NCBI RefSeq assembly: GCF_013426735.1
Contig: NZ_AP023272.1
Location: 2,834,501-2,898,500, forward strand
Reading direction: 5' to 3'
DNA from: Agrobacterium vitis
Lineage (GTDB): Bacteria > Pseudomonadota > Alphaproteobacteria > Rhizobiales > Rhizobiaceae
DNA: 64,000 nt
Both the position numbers and the translations under genes were made by a program. This document shows, in pieces, positions 48,536 to 57,327 of the stretch. Under the pieces are notes generated by a model, which worked only from the letters and a program-made list of their open reading frames with translations, searched no databases and was not told the origin of the DNA. Position 1 is the first letter of the stretch, and the number at the start of each line of letters is the position of its first letter.

Positions 48536-49609
48536 ATGAGCCAGTCGGGGAAAAACGGTCTGACCTATAGCGATGCAGGCGTCGATATCGATGCGGGCAA
48601 TCTTCTGGTCGAAAAGATCAAGCCTGCGGTTCGCTCCACCCGCCGCCCCGGCGCCGATGGCGAGATTGGCGGCTTCGGCGGATTGTTCGACCTGAAAGCG
48701 GCAGGCTTTACCGATCCGATCCTGGTGGCGGCCAATGACGGCGTCGGCACCAAGCTGAAGATTGCCATTGATGCAGGCCTGCATGACACTGTCGGCATCG
48801 ACCTCGTTGCCATGTGCGTCAACGATCTCGTGGTGCAGGGTGCCGAACCCCTGCTGTTTCTGGATTATTACGCCACCGGCAAGCTCGATCCCGACCAGGG
48901 TGCTGCCATCGTCGGCGGTATTGCGGCGGGTTGCCGCGAGGCAGGCTGCGCGCTGATTGGCGGCGAGACCGCTGAAATGCCCGGCATGTATTCCGGCGGC
49001 GATTACGATCTGGCCGGTTTTGCGGTCGGCGCCGCCGAGCGCGGTGAGCTTCTGCCTGCGGGCGATATTGCCGAGGGCGATGTCATTCTGGGGCTTGCCT
49101 CTTCCGGCGTCCATTCCAACGGTTTTTCGCTGGTCCGCAAGATTGTCGAGCTTTCCGGCCTTGGCTGGGACGCACCGGCACCGTTTGCAGAAGGTGCAAC
49201 ACTTGGCGCGGCCCTGCTGACCCCGACCCGCATCTATGTGAAGCCGCTGCTGAAGGCGATCCGCGAGACAAAATCCTTGAAAGCACTGGCGCATATTACT
49301 GGCGGTGGTTTTCCCGAAAATATTCCGCGCGTCCTGCCCAAGCATCTGGCCGCCGAAATCGACCTCTCTTCGATCACGGTTCCCGCGGTGTTTTCGTGGC
49401 TGTCGAAAACCGGTGGCGTGGCGCAGAATGAAATGTTGCGCACTTTCAACTGCGGCGTCGGCATGATTATCGTGGCCGCTGCCGAAAACGCCGATGCGGT
49501 TGCTGCGGCTCTGGAAGCCGAAGGCGAAACCGTCGCCCGTCTTGGCCGAATGATTTCCCGTGAGGAAGGCGCGCCCGGTACTGTGTATAAGGGAACGCTC
49601 GGCTTATGA
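48536..49609 (+). CDS. purM: Phosphoribosylformylglycinamidine cyclo-ligase
   Basis: Forms AIR from FGAM in purine synthesis. It has 357 residues. Motifs: [23 protein letters not shown] (ATP site), [41 protein letters not shown] and [15 protein letters not shown]. Start: ATG at 48536 with GGAG about eight bases upstream. It overlaps purN by four bases (ATGA). The 270-base region to its left holds the promoter for this operon and the divergent permease; no further feature was seen in it. Confidence 0.97.
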   Translation: MSQSGKNGLTYSDAGVDIDAGNLLVEKIKPAVRSTRRPGADGEIGGFGGLFDLKAAGFTDPILVAANDGVGTKLKIAIDAGLHDTVGIDLVAMCVNDLVVQGAEPLLFLDYYATGKLDPDQGAAIVGGIAAGCREAGCALIGGETAEMPGMYSGGDYDLAGFAVGAAERGELLPAGDIAEGDVILGLASSGVHSNGFSLVRKIVELSGLGWDAPAPFAEGATLGAALLTPTRIYVKPLLKAIRETKSLKALAHITGGGFPENIPRVLPKHLAAEIDLSSITVPAVFSWLSKTGGVAQNEMLRTFNCGVGMIIVAAAENADAVAAALEAEGETVARLGRMISREEGAPGTVYKGTLGL

Positions 49610-50295
49610 GTTCGGCACCTTCATCGGCGGTCGAAAGGCCATCTCACGCCAAAAAGCGTGTCGCCGTGCTGGTTTCCGGCAGCGGCTCCAATATGGTGGC
49701 GCTGGCCAAGGCCTGCGAAGCGGCGGATTACCCGGCGGAAATCGTTGCGGTATTCTCCGACAAGCCGGAGGCTGGCGGTTTAGTCAAGGCCCGCGATCTC
49801 GGCATTTTCGCTGCCGCCTTTCCCCGTAAGGATTATGCCAGCAAGGCTGACCACGAAGCCGCCATTCTCGCAGCGCTGGATCAGGTGCAACCCGACCTGA
49901 TCTGTCTTGCCGGTTATATGCGCCTGCTGTCAGGCGATTTCATCCGCCGCTACCAGGGCCATATTCTCAACATTCACCCGTCGCTTCTGCCGCTGTTTCC
50001 AGGCCTGCACACCCACCAGCGGGCGCTGGATGCCGGGATGAAGATTGCCGGCTGCACCGTGCATTTCGTCACCGAAGGCATGGACGAAGGCCCAATCGTC
50101 GCCCAGGCCGCTGTACCCGTATTGCCAACCGATACCGCTGATGCGCTGGCCGCCCGCACCCTGACGGTCGAGCATCGCATCTATCCGGTCGCCTTGCAGC
50201 TGGTGGCAGGCGGCACCGTCACCATGCTGGAAGACGGGCGTATCGCGCGCTCCGGCTTTGTCGCGGATGCTGAGGCGCGGCTGCTCAGCGCGTAA
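49606..50295 (+). CDS. purN: Phosphoribosylglycinamide formyltransferase
   Basis: Transfers formyl from 10-formyl-THF to GAR. It has 229 residues, with a short N-terminal extension. Motifs: [16 protein letters not shown] (nucleotide region), [22 protein letters not shown] (catalytic Asn/His) and [17 protein letters not shown] (Asp). The purM-purN pair is translationally coupled. It converges with the TauE gene and overlaps its end by 11 bases. Confidence 0.97.
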   Translation: MSSAPSSAVERPSHAKKRVAVLVSGSGSNMVALAKACEAADYPAEIVAVFSDKPEAGGLVKARDLGIFAAAFPRKDYASKADHEAAILAALDQVQPDLICLAGYMRLLSGDFIRRYQGHILNIHPSLLPLFPGLHTHQRALDAGMKIAGCTVHFVTEGMDEGPIVAQAAVPVLPTDTADALAARTLTVEHRIYPVALQLVAGGTVTMLEDGRIARSGFVADAEARLLSA

Positions 50296-51064
50296 TGATC
50301 GCGCCGGAGCTTTTGTAGATCACATAGAAGGCGACCAGAAAAATCATCGCCGCAAACATCTGGTTGAGGGTGTTTTTATGCGCACCGAGCCGGGTTGCCG
50401 CCAGAGTGCCGACAATACCGCCCAGCAGCCCACCCAGAATGAACTCCGCCGCCAAAGCCCAGTCCACCAAACCTGACAATGCGTAATTCACAGCCGTGGC
50501 CAGCCCGAAGGCCGTGACGGCCATAAGCGATGTGCCAACTGCATTGATCATTGGCATGCCCGTCGCAAGGATCAGCCCCGGAACGATCAGAAAGCCGCCG
50601 CCAATCCCGAAAAAGCCGGAGGCGGCACCCGATAGCAGCGCCACAAGCGCCGTCGTCAGGCACATGCGAAGATCCACCGGCCTCGGAGCAGCAGTCACCG
50701 CCTTTCTGGGCCGTAGCATCCACACCCCGACAACAAGCATGACGATTCCGAACAGCAGCAGAAGCCTCGTGCCATCCATCGCCTTGCCAAGCGAGGACCC
50801 GGCCAGCGCGCCAAGCACACCCAAAGCCGCAAACACCGCACCGCAGCGCCAGCGGACATTGCCTTTCAGGGCATGGCTGGCAAAATTGATAAGGGCATTG
50901 GCTGAGACCGCCAGGGCGCCGGTGCCGATGGCCACATGCGGTTGCGATACGCCAACCACATAGAGCAGCAGCGGGGTCGCAAGGATAGAGCCGCCTCCCC
51001 CAAGCAGTCCAAGCGTGAAACCGACCAGCCCGCCGGAGCCGATAGCCGCAATAAGCGTGTTCAT
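50285..51064 (-). CDS. TauE/SafE-type sulfite exporter (TSUP)
   Basis: A membrane protein of 259 residues with about eight hydrophobic segments and the duplicated TSUP motif: GLLGGGGSILATPLLLY near the N-terminus and GFFGIGGGFLIVPGLIL in the middle. The position at the end of the blh-bigR operon suggests it exports sulfite produced by the persulfide dioxygenase. Its start overlaps the preceding gene (ATGA). Confidence 0.9.
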   Translation of the reverse strand: MNTLIAAIGSGGLVGFTLGLLGGGGSILATPLLLYVVGVSQPHVAIGTGALAVSANALINFASHALKGNVRWRCGAVFAALGVLGALAGSSLGKAMDGTRLLLLFGIVMLVVGVWMLRPRKAVTAAPRPVDLRMCLTTALVALLSGAASGFFGIGGGFLIVPGLILATGMPMINAVGTSLMAVTAFGLATAVNYALSGLVDWALAAEFILGGLLGGIVGTLAATRLGAHKNTLNQMFAAMIFLVAFYVIYKSSGAIITR

Positions 51065-51495
51065 CGGCTGCGTCCCGCAAAGAACCGGTCATGCACGACA
51101 ATACCGATCACCATGGCAGCGACGAAGATCAGGCTTTCACCATAGCCGAGCGGCAAAGCCGCCAGCGCCGGACCGGGGCAAAAACCGCCCAGGCCCCAAC
51201 CGATCCCGAATAAGGCCGAGCCTGCCACCAGCCGCCAATCGATGCGGGTCGCGGTCGGCATGGCGAAACGATCCGCCAGCACCGGGCGGGCCATACGGCG
51301 CACCAGCACCATGCCAACAAAAGCCGTCACCACGGCCCCGCCCAGCACGAAGATCAGACTCGGGTCCCAGGCGCCGAAAATATCGAGAAAGCCCTGGACA
51401 CGGGCCGGGTCCAACATGCCGGACAAGGACAGGCCGAAACCGAACAGAAGGCCGGATAGTAGCGCGGCGGCGGCTTGCAGCGAGATCGTTTTCAT
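51061..51495 (-). CDS. YeeE/YedE-type membrane protein (DUF6691), half 2
   Basis: A protein of 144 residues with four hydrophobic segments. Family motifs: FGFGLSLSGMLDPARVQGFLDI near the N-terminus and GIGWGLGGFCPGPALAAL with a conserved Cys. YeeE/YedE proteins of this size pair with a partner half to form a sulfur-compound (thiosulfate/sulfide) channel. It overlaps both neighbours by four bases. Confidence 0.88.
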   Translation of the reverse strand: MKTISLQAAAALLSGLLFGFGLSLSGMLDPARVQGFLDIFGAWDPSLIFVLGGAVVTAFVGMVLVRRMARPVLADRFAMPTATRIDWRLVAGSALFGIGWGLGGFCPGPALAALPLGYGESLIFVAAMVIGIVVHDRFFAGRSR

Positions 51496-51902
51496 AGGCT
51501 GCCCCTCATCATTGTCACGGTGAGAACGCCAGTGAAAAGAAAGGTGACGACCGCAACGAAGGAGCGCGGCGACAGTCTCGCCAGGCCCAGAACGCCATGG
51601 CCGCTGGTGCAGCCGGACCCCATGCGGGAGCCGAAACCGACCAGCAGGCCAGCAACAACCGCCAGCGGCAGGCTGGCCGTCATCGTCACCTGCGGCCAGG
51701 CCCCGAACAGGGCGAGAAACAGGATGGGGCCAAGCATCAATCCGACCACGAACGCCCCGTTGATTGGCAGGCTAACCCCCTGCGCCAAGCGCCCGACAAT
51801 GCCGCTGATCCCGGCAATCCGGCCTGTCATCACCAGAAACAGGATGGCGGAGGAGCCAATCATCACGCCGCCGACGAGCGAAGGAAGATAGGTCTGAATC
51901 AT
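51492..51902 (-). CDS. YeeE/YedE-type membrane protein, half 1
   Basis: A protein of 136 residues with four hydrophobic segments, the partner of the next gene. The motif GFGSRMGSGCTSGHGVLGLARLSPRSFVAV, containing the conserved Cys, is typical of the YeeE/YedE sulfur transporter family. It starts within the bigR stop (ATGA overlap). Confidence 0.9.
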   Translation of the reverse strand: MIQTYLPSLVGGVMIGSSAILFLVMTGRIAGISGIVGRLAQGVSLPINGAFVVGLMLGPILFLALFGAWPQVTMTASLPLAVVAGLLVGFGSRMGSGCTSGHGVLGLARLSPRSFVAVVTFLFTGVLTVTMMRGSL

Positions 51903-52243
51903 GCCTCATCCTCCGCACAGAAAATCGTGAACAGGGCGGCAATCAGCCGCTGCGTCTTCGCCTCTGTCAGTCGGTAGAAAATCTGCTTGCCCTCACGCCG
52001 GGTCTCGACGATCCGGGCCTCCCGGAGCACGGTGAGTTGCTGCGACAGGGTCGGCTGGTGAATATCCAGCTTTTCCTCCAGTTCGCCCACCGACCATTCA
52101 CCCTCGACCAGCGTGCAGACCAGCATGAGGCGCACCGGATGAGTGAGCGTTTTCAAATGCCCGGCCACCTCGTCGGCGCGCTCTTCCATCGCCTTCGGCG
52201 TCATGCCGACCCGGCGCTTGATCTCAACAAACGGATCTACCAT
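51899..52243 (-). CDS. bigR: Sulfide/persulfide-responsive repressor BigR (ArsR family)
   Basis: An ArsR-type winged-helix repressor of 114 residues. The HTH is SVGELEEKLDIHQPTLSQQLTVLREARIV and the wing is KQIFYRL. Cys43 (LVCTLVE) and Cys109 (FTIFCAED) match the redox-sensing pair of Xylella and Agrobacterium BigR, which form a disulfide or polysulfide bond and release DNA. It has a strong ribosome site (GGAGGGGG) inside the end of blh and overlaps it by seven bases. The likely operator is the long dyad upstream of blh. Confidence 0.93.
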   Translation of the reverse strand: MVDPFVEIKRRVGMTPKAMEERADEVAGHLKTLTHPVRLMLVCTLVEGEWSVGELEEKLDIHQPTLSQQLTVLREARIVETRREGKQIFYRLTEAKTQRLIAALFTIFCAEDEA

Positions 52244-53523
52244 GCGGCCCCCTCCAGAACATCAAGTGGAATTTTCAGGTAGCGGCGGCCATTGTCTTCC
52301 GGTTCCGGCAAGCGTCCGCCGCGAACATTGACCTGCAAGGCATGCAGAATCAGTTTCGGCATTGCCAAGGTGCGGTCGCGAGCCTGACGCAGGGTGACGA
52401 ACCCGGCCTCATCCGTCCCGGCCAGATGCGGATTGGCGGCCTTCTGCGCTGCAACAGTGCTTTCCCAACGCGGATTGCGCCCGCCCGGCTGATAGTCATG
52501 GCCGGTGAAAATCCTGGTGTCGTCAGGCAGCGCCAGAATATCCTGCATGGATTGCCACAGCATATGGGCATCGCCACCGGGAAAATCAGCCCGCGCCGTG
52601 CCGCTGTCAGGCATGAACATCGTGTCATGCACAAAAGCCGCATCGCCAATGACATAGGTGACGGAGGCCAGCGTATGCCCCGGCGAAAACATCACCGTCG
52701 CATCAATGGAGCCGAGCTTGAAGGTCTCACCATGGCTGAATAGCCGGTCCCACTGCGACCCATCGGTTTTCAGTTCCGGCCAATTGTAGATGCCCTTCCA
52801 AAGCCTCTGTACATCGGTGACATGAGCGCCAATCGCAGTCGGCGCGCCGGTCTTGCCCTTCAGATAGTCGGCAGCAGAAAAATGATCGGCATGGGGATGG
52901 GTGTCGAGAATCCAGGCGACCGTCAGCCCCTGGTCCTCGATATGGCGAAGGATGCGATCGGCATTCACGGTCAAGGTCTGGCCGGATTTCTCATCGTAAT
53001 CCAGCACCGGATCGATGATGACGCAGACTTTCGTTGCGGGGTCTGAGACCACATATTGAACACTCCAGGTCCTAGGATCAAAGAAGCCCTTGACCTGCGG
53101 GCGGCGCGTGGCCCGGCGGTGGAGCCAGGCGACGGCGGCGCTCAGATCCATGCCATGAGCAGAACCGAAAGCCGCAACCTCATCTACGCTCATCTCACCA
53201 TTCAACACTGCGCTCAGAACATGCAGGGTCAGTGCCCGCAAGCCGCTGCGGCAATGGGCAAAGACTTTCGTGTCACCTTGGGTGACTGCCCTGAATGCCT
53301 CAACATCGGCATCGGTAAAATCGGCCATCGTGACCGGGATGAAATGATAGTCCAGCCCGGCCTTTTGCGCGGCCTCACGCTCGGCTTTTGTGCCGGGGGC
53401 CCCTTCTTCAGCATCAGGGCGTAGATTGACGAGCGTGGTAAACCCGTCGGCCGCGAGTGCGGCAATCTCGGCCATGGAGGGTTGGCTGGAAATGGTAAAC
53501 GTATCGGAGATGTGGTTCGGCAT
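52237..53523 (-). CDS. blh: Blh: phosphatase-like (DUF442) / persulfide dioxygenase fusion
   Basis: A protein of 428 residues. N-terminal DUF442 domain (about 1-110) with the PTP-like signature FAHCRSGLRA (Cys91), the proposed sulfurtransferase part. C-terminal metallo-beta-lactamase fold (about 140-400) with WILDTHPHADHFSAADYL and later SPGHTLASVTYV, TGHDYQPGG: an ETHE1-like persulfide dioxygenase. The reaction would oxidise sulfane sulfur to sulfite. Start: ATG at 53523 with AAGG nine bases upstream; the frame to 53697 is a shadow. It is the first gene of the bigR operon. Confidence 0.9.
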   Translation of the reverse strand: MPNHISDTFTISSQPSMAEIAALAADGFTTLVNLRPDAEEGAPGTKAEREAAQKAGLDYHFIPVTMADFTDADVEAFRAVTQGDTKVFAHCRSGLRALTLHVLSAVLNGEMSVDEVAAFGSAHGMDLSAAVAWLHRRATRRPQVKGFFDPRTWSVQYVVSDPATKVCVIIDPVLDYDEKSGQTLTVNADRILRHIEDQGLTVAWILDTHPHADHFSAADYLKGKTGAPTAIGAHVTDVQRLWKGIYNWPELKTDGSQWDRLFSHGETFKLGSIDATVMFSPGHTLASVTYVIGDAAFVHDTMFMPDSGTARADFPGGDAHMLWQSMQDILALPDDTRIFTGHDYQPGGRNPRWESTVAAQKAANPHLAGTDEAGFVTLRQARDRTLAMPKLILHALQVNVRGGRLPEPEDNGRRYLKIPLDVLEGAAW

Positions 53524-53531
53524 GGTGGTTT

Positions 53532-53578
53532 GCCTTCTATTAATATACAATATCATATAATGTATATTGATAGAAGGC
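53532..53578. promoter_or_regulatory. 47-base dyad over the blh promoter, candidate BigR operator
   Basis: Arms: GCCTTCTAT-t-AATATACA (53532-53549) and TGTATATT-g-ATAGAAGGC (53561-53578) are perfectly complementary apart from one position, around an 11-base AT-rich centre. BigR is known to bind AT-rich palindromes in the blh promoter. The right arm nearest the gene also contains the AAGG ribosome site of blh, so the same bases could fold in the RNA. Confidence 0.7.
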
Positions 53579-53584
53579 GCAAGA

Positions 53585-53617
53585 GCCGGAATGACGCAGG
53601 CCATGCGTCCTCCCGGC
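53585..53617. repeat. Inverted repeat between the Nudix gene and blh
   Basis: GCCGG (53585-53589) with CCGGC (53613-53617) encloses GACGCA (53593-53598) with TGCGTC (53604-53609). On the minus strand no T-run follows, so a terminator for the upstream Nudix gene is possible but not certain. Confidence 0.5.
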
Positions 53618-53672
53618 CTCTCAAAACGATCAGTGAATTGCCTTGGTCGGAACAGTTCCCCGACCGCGCCCC

Positions 53673-54257
53673 TCAGGCCAGATTGAGCGCCGCCCATTGC
53701 AGCAGCATGATGGTCTTGCCATCGACGATGTCGCCCCGCTCGATCATCGAAATCGCATCCTTAAGCGGCACTTCGACCAGTTCCAGATCTTCGTGTTCGG
53801 CTTCCAGCCCGCCGCCGAGCGACAGTTTTTGCGCCTCGTCGATGGGTGAGTAGAAGAAGTGGATCTTTTCCGTCACCGCTCCCGGCGACATATAGGCGGT
53901 GAACAGGAAACGCGGCGCGACAATGTGATAGCCGGTCTCCTCTTCAACTTCGCGGATCACTGCCTTTTCGGCGTCCTCGCCATCGGTCATGCCCGCCGGT
54001 ACTTCCAGCAGAAAGGGCTTATCGCCCATCATATAGGCGGGAATGCGAAACTGCCGCACCAGCAGCAAGGTCTTCTTTGAGGGGTCATGCAGCAGGATTG
54101 CCACGGCATGGCCGCGATCGAAAACTTCCCAGCTGAGGCGTTGGGTGGCGCCATCCGGTTTTGCATAATCGAACACCATCTTGCGCAGATGGCTCCAGCC
54201 CTTCCACAGCGTCTTGTCCTCGACAATGGTAATGCCGGTCGTGTCGAACTTGCTCAT
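53673..54257 (-). CDS. Nudix hydrolase (NudK/ADP-sugar-like)
   Basis: A hydrolase of 194 residues acting on nucleoside diphosphate sugars or similar. The Nudix box reads PAGMTDGEDAEKAVIREVEEETGYHI, with Asp at the first acidic position as in NudK. The N-terminal part TLWKGWSHLRKMVFDYAKPDGATQRLSWEVFDRGHAV is typical of the GDP-mannose type. The start overlaps the molybdopterin oxidoreductase stop by four bases, so the two are co-translated. Confidence 0.88.
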   Translation of the reverse strand: MSKFDTTGITIVEDKTLWKGWSHLRKMVFDYAKPDGATQRLSWEVFDRGHAVAILLHDPSKKTLLLVRQFRIPAYMMGDKPFLLEVPAGMTDGEDAEKAVIREVEEETGYHIVAPRFLFTAYMSPGAVTEKIHFFYSPIDEAQKLSLGGGLEAEHEDLELVEVPLKDAISMIERGDIVDGKTIMLLQWAALNLA

Positions 54258-56368
54258 GATGCCCGAACCCAAACCTTGTTATCGTGAAACGCAGCCCCAC
54301 CATGCGGGGCCGGAGCGTCGGCACCGGTCAGCACGTTGATGCCCTCACCGTCCAGATGTGCCTTGTTCGGCCAAAGACCTTCCGCCACCAGCACGCCGGG
54401 CTTGACCGCATCGGTGATGTTGACGTGGATACGCAAGCTTCCCCGCCGATTGCCGATCTGCACCACATCACCATGGCCGATACCCAGTGCCGCCGCGTCA
54501 GCCGGATTGACCATCACCTCCGGCCTGCCTTCCTTATCGCGCGAGGTCTTGGTCTCGGCGAATGTCGAGTTGAGAAAATTGCGGGCAGGAGATGTTGCCA
54601 GCCGGAACGGATGCTCGCTATCCGCTGTCTCGATCACATCCATCTGATCGGGGAAAACCGGAAGCGCGGCCACCGGCCCCAGAGACCCCATCGCCCGTGG
54701 CGGCTTATTGGGCGCGGGCGTGCCTTCCCAATCCGGCCTAAAGCGGAACCTGCCATCGGGGTGGGCAAAGCCTTTGAGATAATGCGCGTCTTCGAACAGC
54801 GGCTGGCAATCCAGCCATTTGTCCTGCTCGAAACTGGCAAAATCCGGCTTGCCGCTGGCCGCCAGGATATGGTCGATATGCTCGCGCTCGCTGAGGCCGA
54901 AGCCCGGAAGATCCGCTAGACCGAGACGTTTGGCCAGTTCCTCGATGACGAAGAGATTGGTGCGCACCGTGTCCGGCGGCTCGACCAGTTTAGGGCCAAG
55001 CAGGATATGGCTCTGGCCACCGCCGCGATAGAGATCGTCATGCTCAACGAACATCGTTGCCGGCAGGACCAGATCAGCAAGCTCTGCTGTTTCGGTCATG
55101 AAATGCTCGTGCACAGCCACAAACAGATCATCCCGCAGAAAGCCCTGTTTTACCAGCCTTTGTTCCGGCGCAACATTGACCGGATTGGTGTTCTGGATCA
55201 GCATCGCCGTCACCGGACCGCGCTGGCGCAGCGCCTCCGCATCGCCGGTCAGCACCCGGCCAACCTGCGACTGGTCCAACATGCGAATGTCAGGATCGAC
55301 AAACGCCGTCCCCATCAACTCGGCTTTGTTGAGCTTGAAAATATCGCTGTTGGAATGAAACGCGCCGCCGCCTTCATATTGCCAGCTGCCCAGCACGGTC
55401 GAAAGCGAAAGGGCGGCATGCATGGAGACAGCACCGTTGCGGCTGCGGGTAAAACCATAGCCGAGGCGGAAGAATGTCTTTTTGGTCTCGCCGACCAATC
55501 TGGCGAAGCCTTCGATCTCTTCAACCGAAAGACCGGTGACGCTGGCGGCCCATTCCGGCGTCTTGTCCTTCAGATGCGCTTCCAGCCCGGCGGGATCATC
55601 GGCATAGTCAGCCATATACTCCCGGTCGGCATAACCGTCACGAAAGGCGATATGCATGGCGGCACAGGCCAGCGCCGCATCGGTGCCGGGGCGTAGAATC
55701 AGGCCCATATCGGCCTGTTTCATGGTCGGATTGTCATAGATATCGATGACGACAATTTTCGCGCCGCGATTTTTACGCGCTGCCACCGCATGGGTCATGA
55801 CATTGACCTGGGTCGCCACCGCATTGGTGCCCCAGATCACCACGCAATCGGCAACCGCCATTTCGCGCGGGTCCGGGCCGCGCAGCGTGCCGGTGCCCAT
55901 CACATAGCCAGTCCAGGCCAGATTGGTGCAGATCGAGCCGAAAAAGCCGGAATATTTCTTGGCGTGGCGCAGCCGCTCTATCGAATCGCGCTGCACCTGC
56001 CCCATCGTCCCGGCATAGAAATAGGGCCAGACGGCCTCGCTGCCATGCAGTTGCTCGGCTTTGACGAACGCATTGGCGATCTCGTCCAGCGCCGCATCCC
56101 AGGAAATTTCCTGCCAGCTGCCCGCCCCTTTTGCACCTTTCCGACGCTGCGGCACCATCAACCGATCAGGGTGATAGAGCCGCTCGGTATAGCGCGCCAC
56201 CTTGGCGCAGATCACGCCTGCGGTATAGCTATTGTCGCGCGCGCCGCGCATTCGCCCGATCCTGCCGTCCGGGGTCAGATCGACCTCAAGCGCGCAGGTG
56301 GATGGACAGTCATGCGGACAGGCCGTATGACCAACGGATGTTTTCAAGGCGGGGCTGATGATGTTCAT
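54254..56368 (-). CDS. Molybdopterin-dependent oxidoreductase
   Basis: A protein of 704 residues in the DMSO reductase superfamily. The N-terminus binds a 4Fe-4S cluster: HTACPHDCPSTCALEV, with the later VICAKVARY. Mo-bis-PGD binding segments include CVVIWGTNAVATQVN and GLGYGFTRSRNGA-like wording. The C-terminal aspartate decarboxylase-like domain opens with RLATSPARNFLNSTF. No signal peptide, so cytoplasmic. Substrate is unknown; it resembles the family annotated as formate dehydrogenase-like or trimethylamine-N-oxide-like in rhizobia. Start: ATG at 56368. It is the lead gene of a Nudix pair. Confidence 0.88.
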   Translation of the reverse strand: MNIISPALKTSVGHTACPHDCPSTCALEVDLTPDGRIGRMRGARDNSYTAGVICAKVARYTERLYHPDRLMVPQRRKGAKGAGSWQEISWDAALDEIANAFVKAEQLHGSEAVWPYFYAGTMGQVQRDSIERLRHAKKYSGFFGSICTNLAWTGYVMGTGTLRGPDPREMAVADCVVIWGTNAVATQVNVMTHAVAARKNRGAKIVVIDIYDNPTMKQADMGLILRPGTDAALACAAMHIAFRDGYADREYMADYADDPAGLEAHLKDKTPEWAASVTGLSVEEIEGFARLVGETKKTFFRLGYGFTRSRNGAVSMHAALSLSTVLGSWQYEGGGAFHSNSDIFKLNKAELMGTAFVDPDIRMLDQSQVGRVLTGDAEALRQRGPVTAMLIQNTNPVNVAPEQRLVKQGFLRDDLFVAVHEHFMTETAELADLVLPATMFVEHDDLYRGGGQSHILLGPKLVEPPDTVRTNLFVIEELAKRLGLADLPGFGLSEREHIDHILAASGKPDFASFEQDKWLDCQPLFEDAHYLKGFAHPDGRFRFRPDWEGTPAPNKPPRAMGSLGPVAALPVFPDQMDVIETADSEHPFRLATSPARNFLNSTFAETKTSRDKEGRPEVMVNPADAAALGIGHGDVVQIGNRRGSLRIHVNITDAVKPGVLVAEGLWPNKAHLDGEGINVLTGADAPAPHGGAAFHDNKVWVRAS

Positions 56369-56443
56369 GGCAAAGTTATAGGCCAAGCCCGCAAGGCTCA
56401 AAAGCCCCATTCCAAAATTTCACCAGACCCATCGGAAAAGCGC

Positions 56444-57295
56444 ATGAATTACCGCCACATCTACCACGCAGGCAATTTCGCGGACGTGTTGAAGCATGCC
56501 GTGCTGGCGCGGCTGGTCATTTATCTCCAGCAGAAGGACAAGGCGTTCCGGGTGCTGGATACTCATGCTGGTATCGGTCTTTACGATCTGTCCTCCGACG
56601 AATCGCAAAAAACCGGTGAATGGCTCGGCGGGATCGGCAAATTGCTGGAGGCCGAGCTGACACCCGCAGCGGCACAAGTGCTGCAACCCTATCTGGACGT
56701 GGTGCGGGCGCTGAACCCGCAGGGCAGTCTGACCCGCTATCCCGGCTCGCCGAAGCTGGCGCGCGACCTGTTTCGCCCGCAGGACCGATTGTCGGCCATG
56801 GAACTGCATCCGGACGATTGCCGCACACTTTCCCGGCTGTTCGAAGGCGATTACCAGGCGCGGATCACCGAACTGGATGGCTGGCTGGCGCTGGGCGCTC
56901 ATCTGCCGCCCAAGGAAAAACGCGGCATCGTGCTGGTTGATCCGCCCTTCGAGTTGGACGGCGAATATGAGCGGCTGGTCGATGGATTGGCGCGGGCCTA
57001 CCGCCGGTTTTCCGCCGGGGTCTATTGTCTCTGGTATCCCATCAAGAAGGGCGCCCCGATTGCCGCTTTCCACGAGACCTTGAAAGAAACGGGCATCCCC
57101 AAAATGCTCTGCGCCGAGCTTTCCGTGAAAAGCGACCGCGATTTGACCGGCCTGTCTGGTTCCGGCCTGATCGTCGTCAACCCGCCCTTCACCCTCAAGG
57201 ATGAACTGCATGCGCTGCTGCCCGAATTGAAGCGGGTGCTGGCGCAGGACCGCTATGCCTCGCAGCGCTGCTTCTGGCTGCGCGGCGAAGAGTAA
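56444..57295 (+). CDS. rlmJ: 23S rRNA (adenine-N6)-methyltransferase RlmJ
   Basis: Methylates 23S rRNA A2030. It has 283 residues. The N-terminal signature MNYRHIYHAGNFADVLKH and the N6-adenine motif VLVDPPFELDGEY are characteristic. A SAM motif is RVLDTHAGIGLYDL. The start has GGAAAAGCGC upstream. It is divergent from the molybdopterin gene; the GST follows by 32 bases. Confidence 0.95.
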   Translation: MNYRHIYHAGNFADVLKHAVLARLVIYLQQKDKAFRVLDTHAGIGLYDLSSDESQKTGEWLGGIGKLLEAELTPAAAQVLQPYLDVVRALNPQGSLTRYPGSPKLARDLFRPQDRLSAMELHPDDCRTLSRLFEGDYQARITELDGWLALGAHLPPKEKRGIVLVDPPFELDGEYERLVDGLARAYRRFSAGVYCLWYPIKKGAPIAAFHETLKETGIPKMLCAELSVKSDRDLTGLSGSGLIVVNPPFTLKDELHALLPELKRVLAQDRYASQRCFWLRGEE

Positions 57296-57327
57296 ACTTC
57301 ACCTGACACGCAAACAGGACCAAACCG

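Noticed and set aside
48269..49345. Leftward open frame opposite purM
   Set aside because: Antisense shadow of purM; begins and ends without signals.
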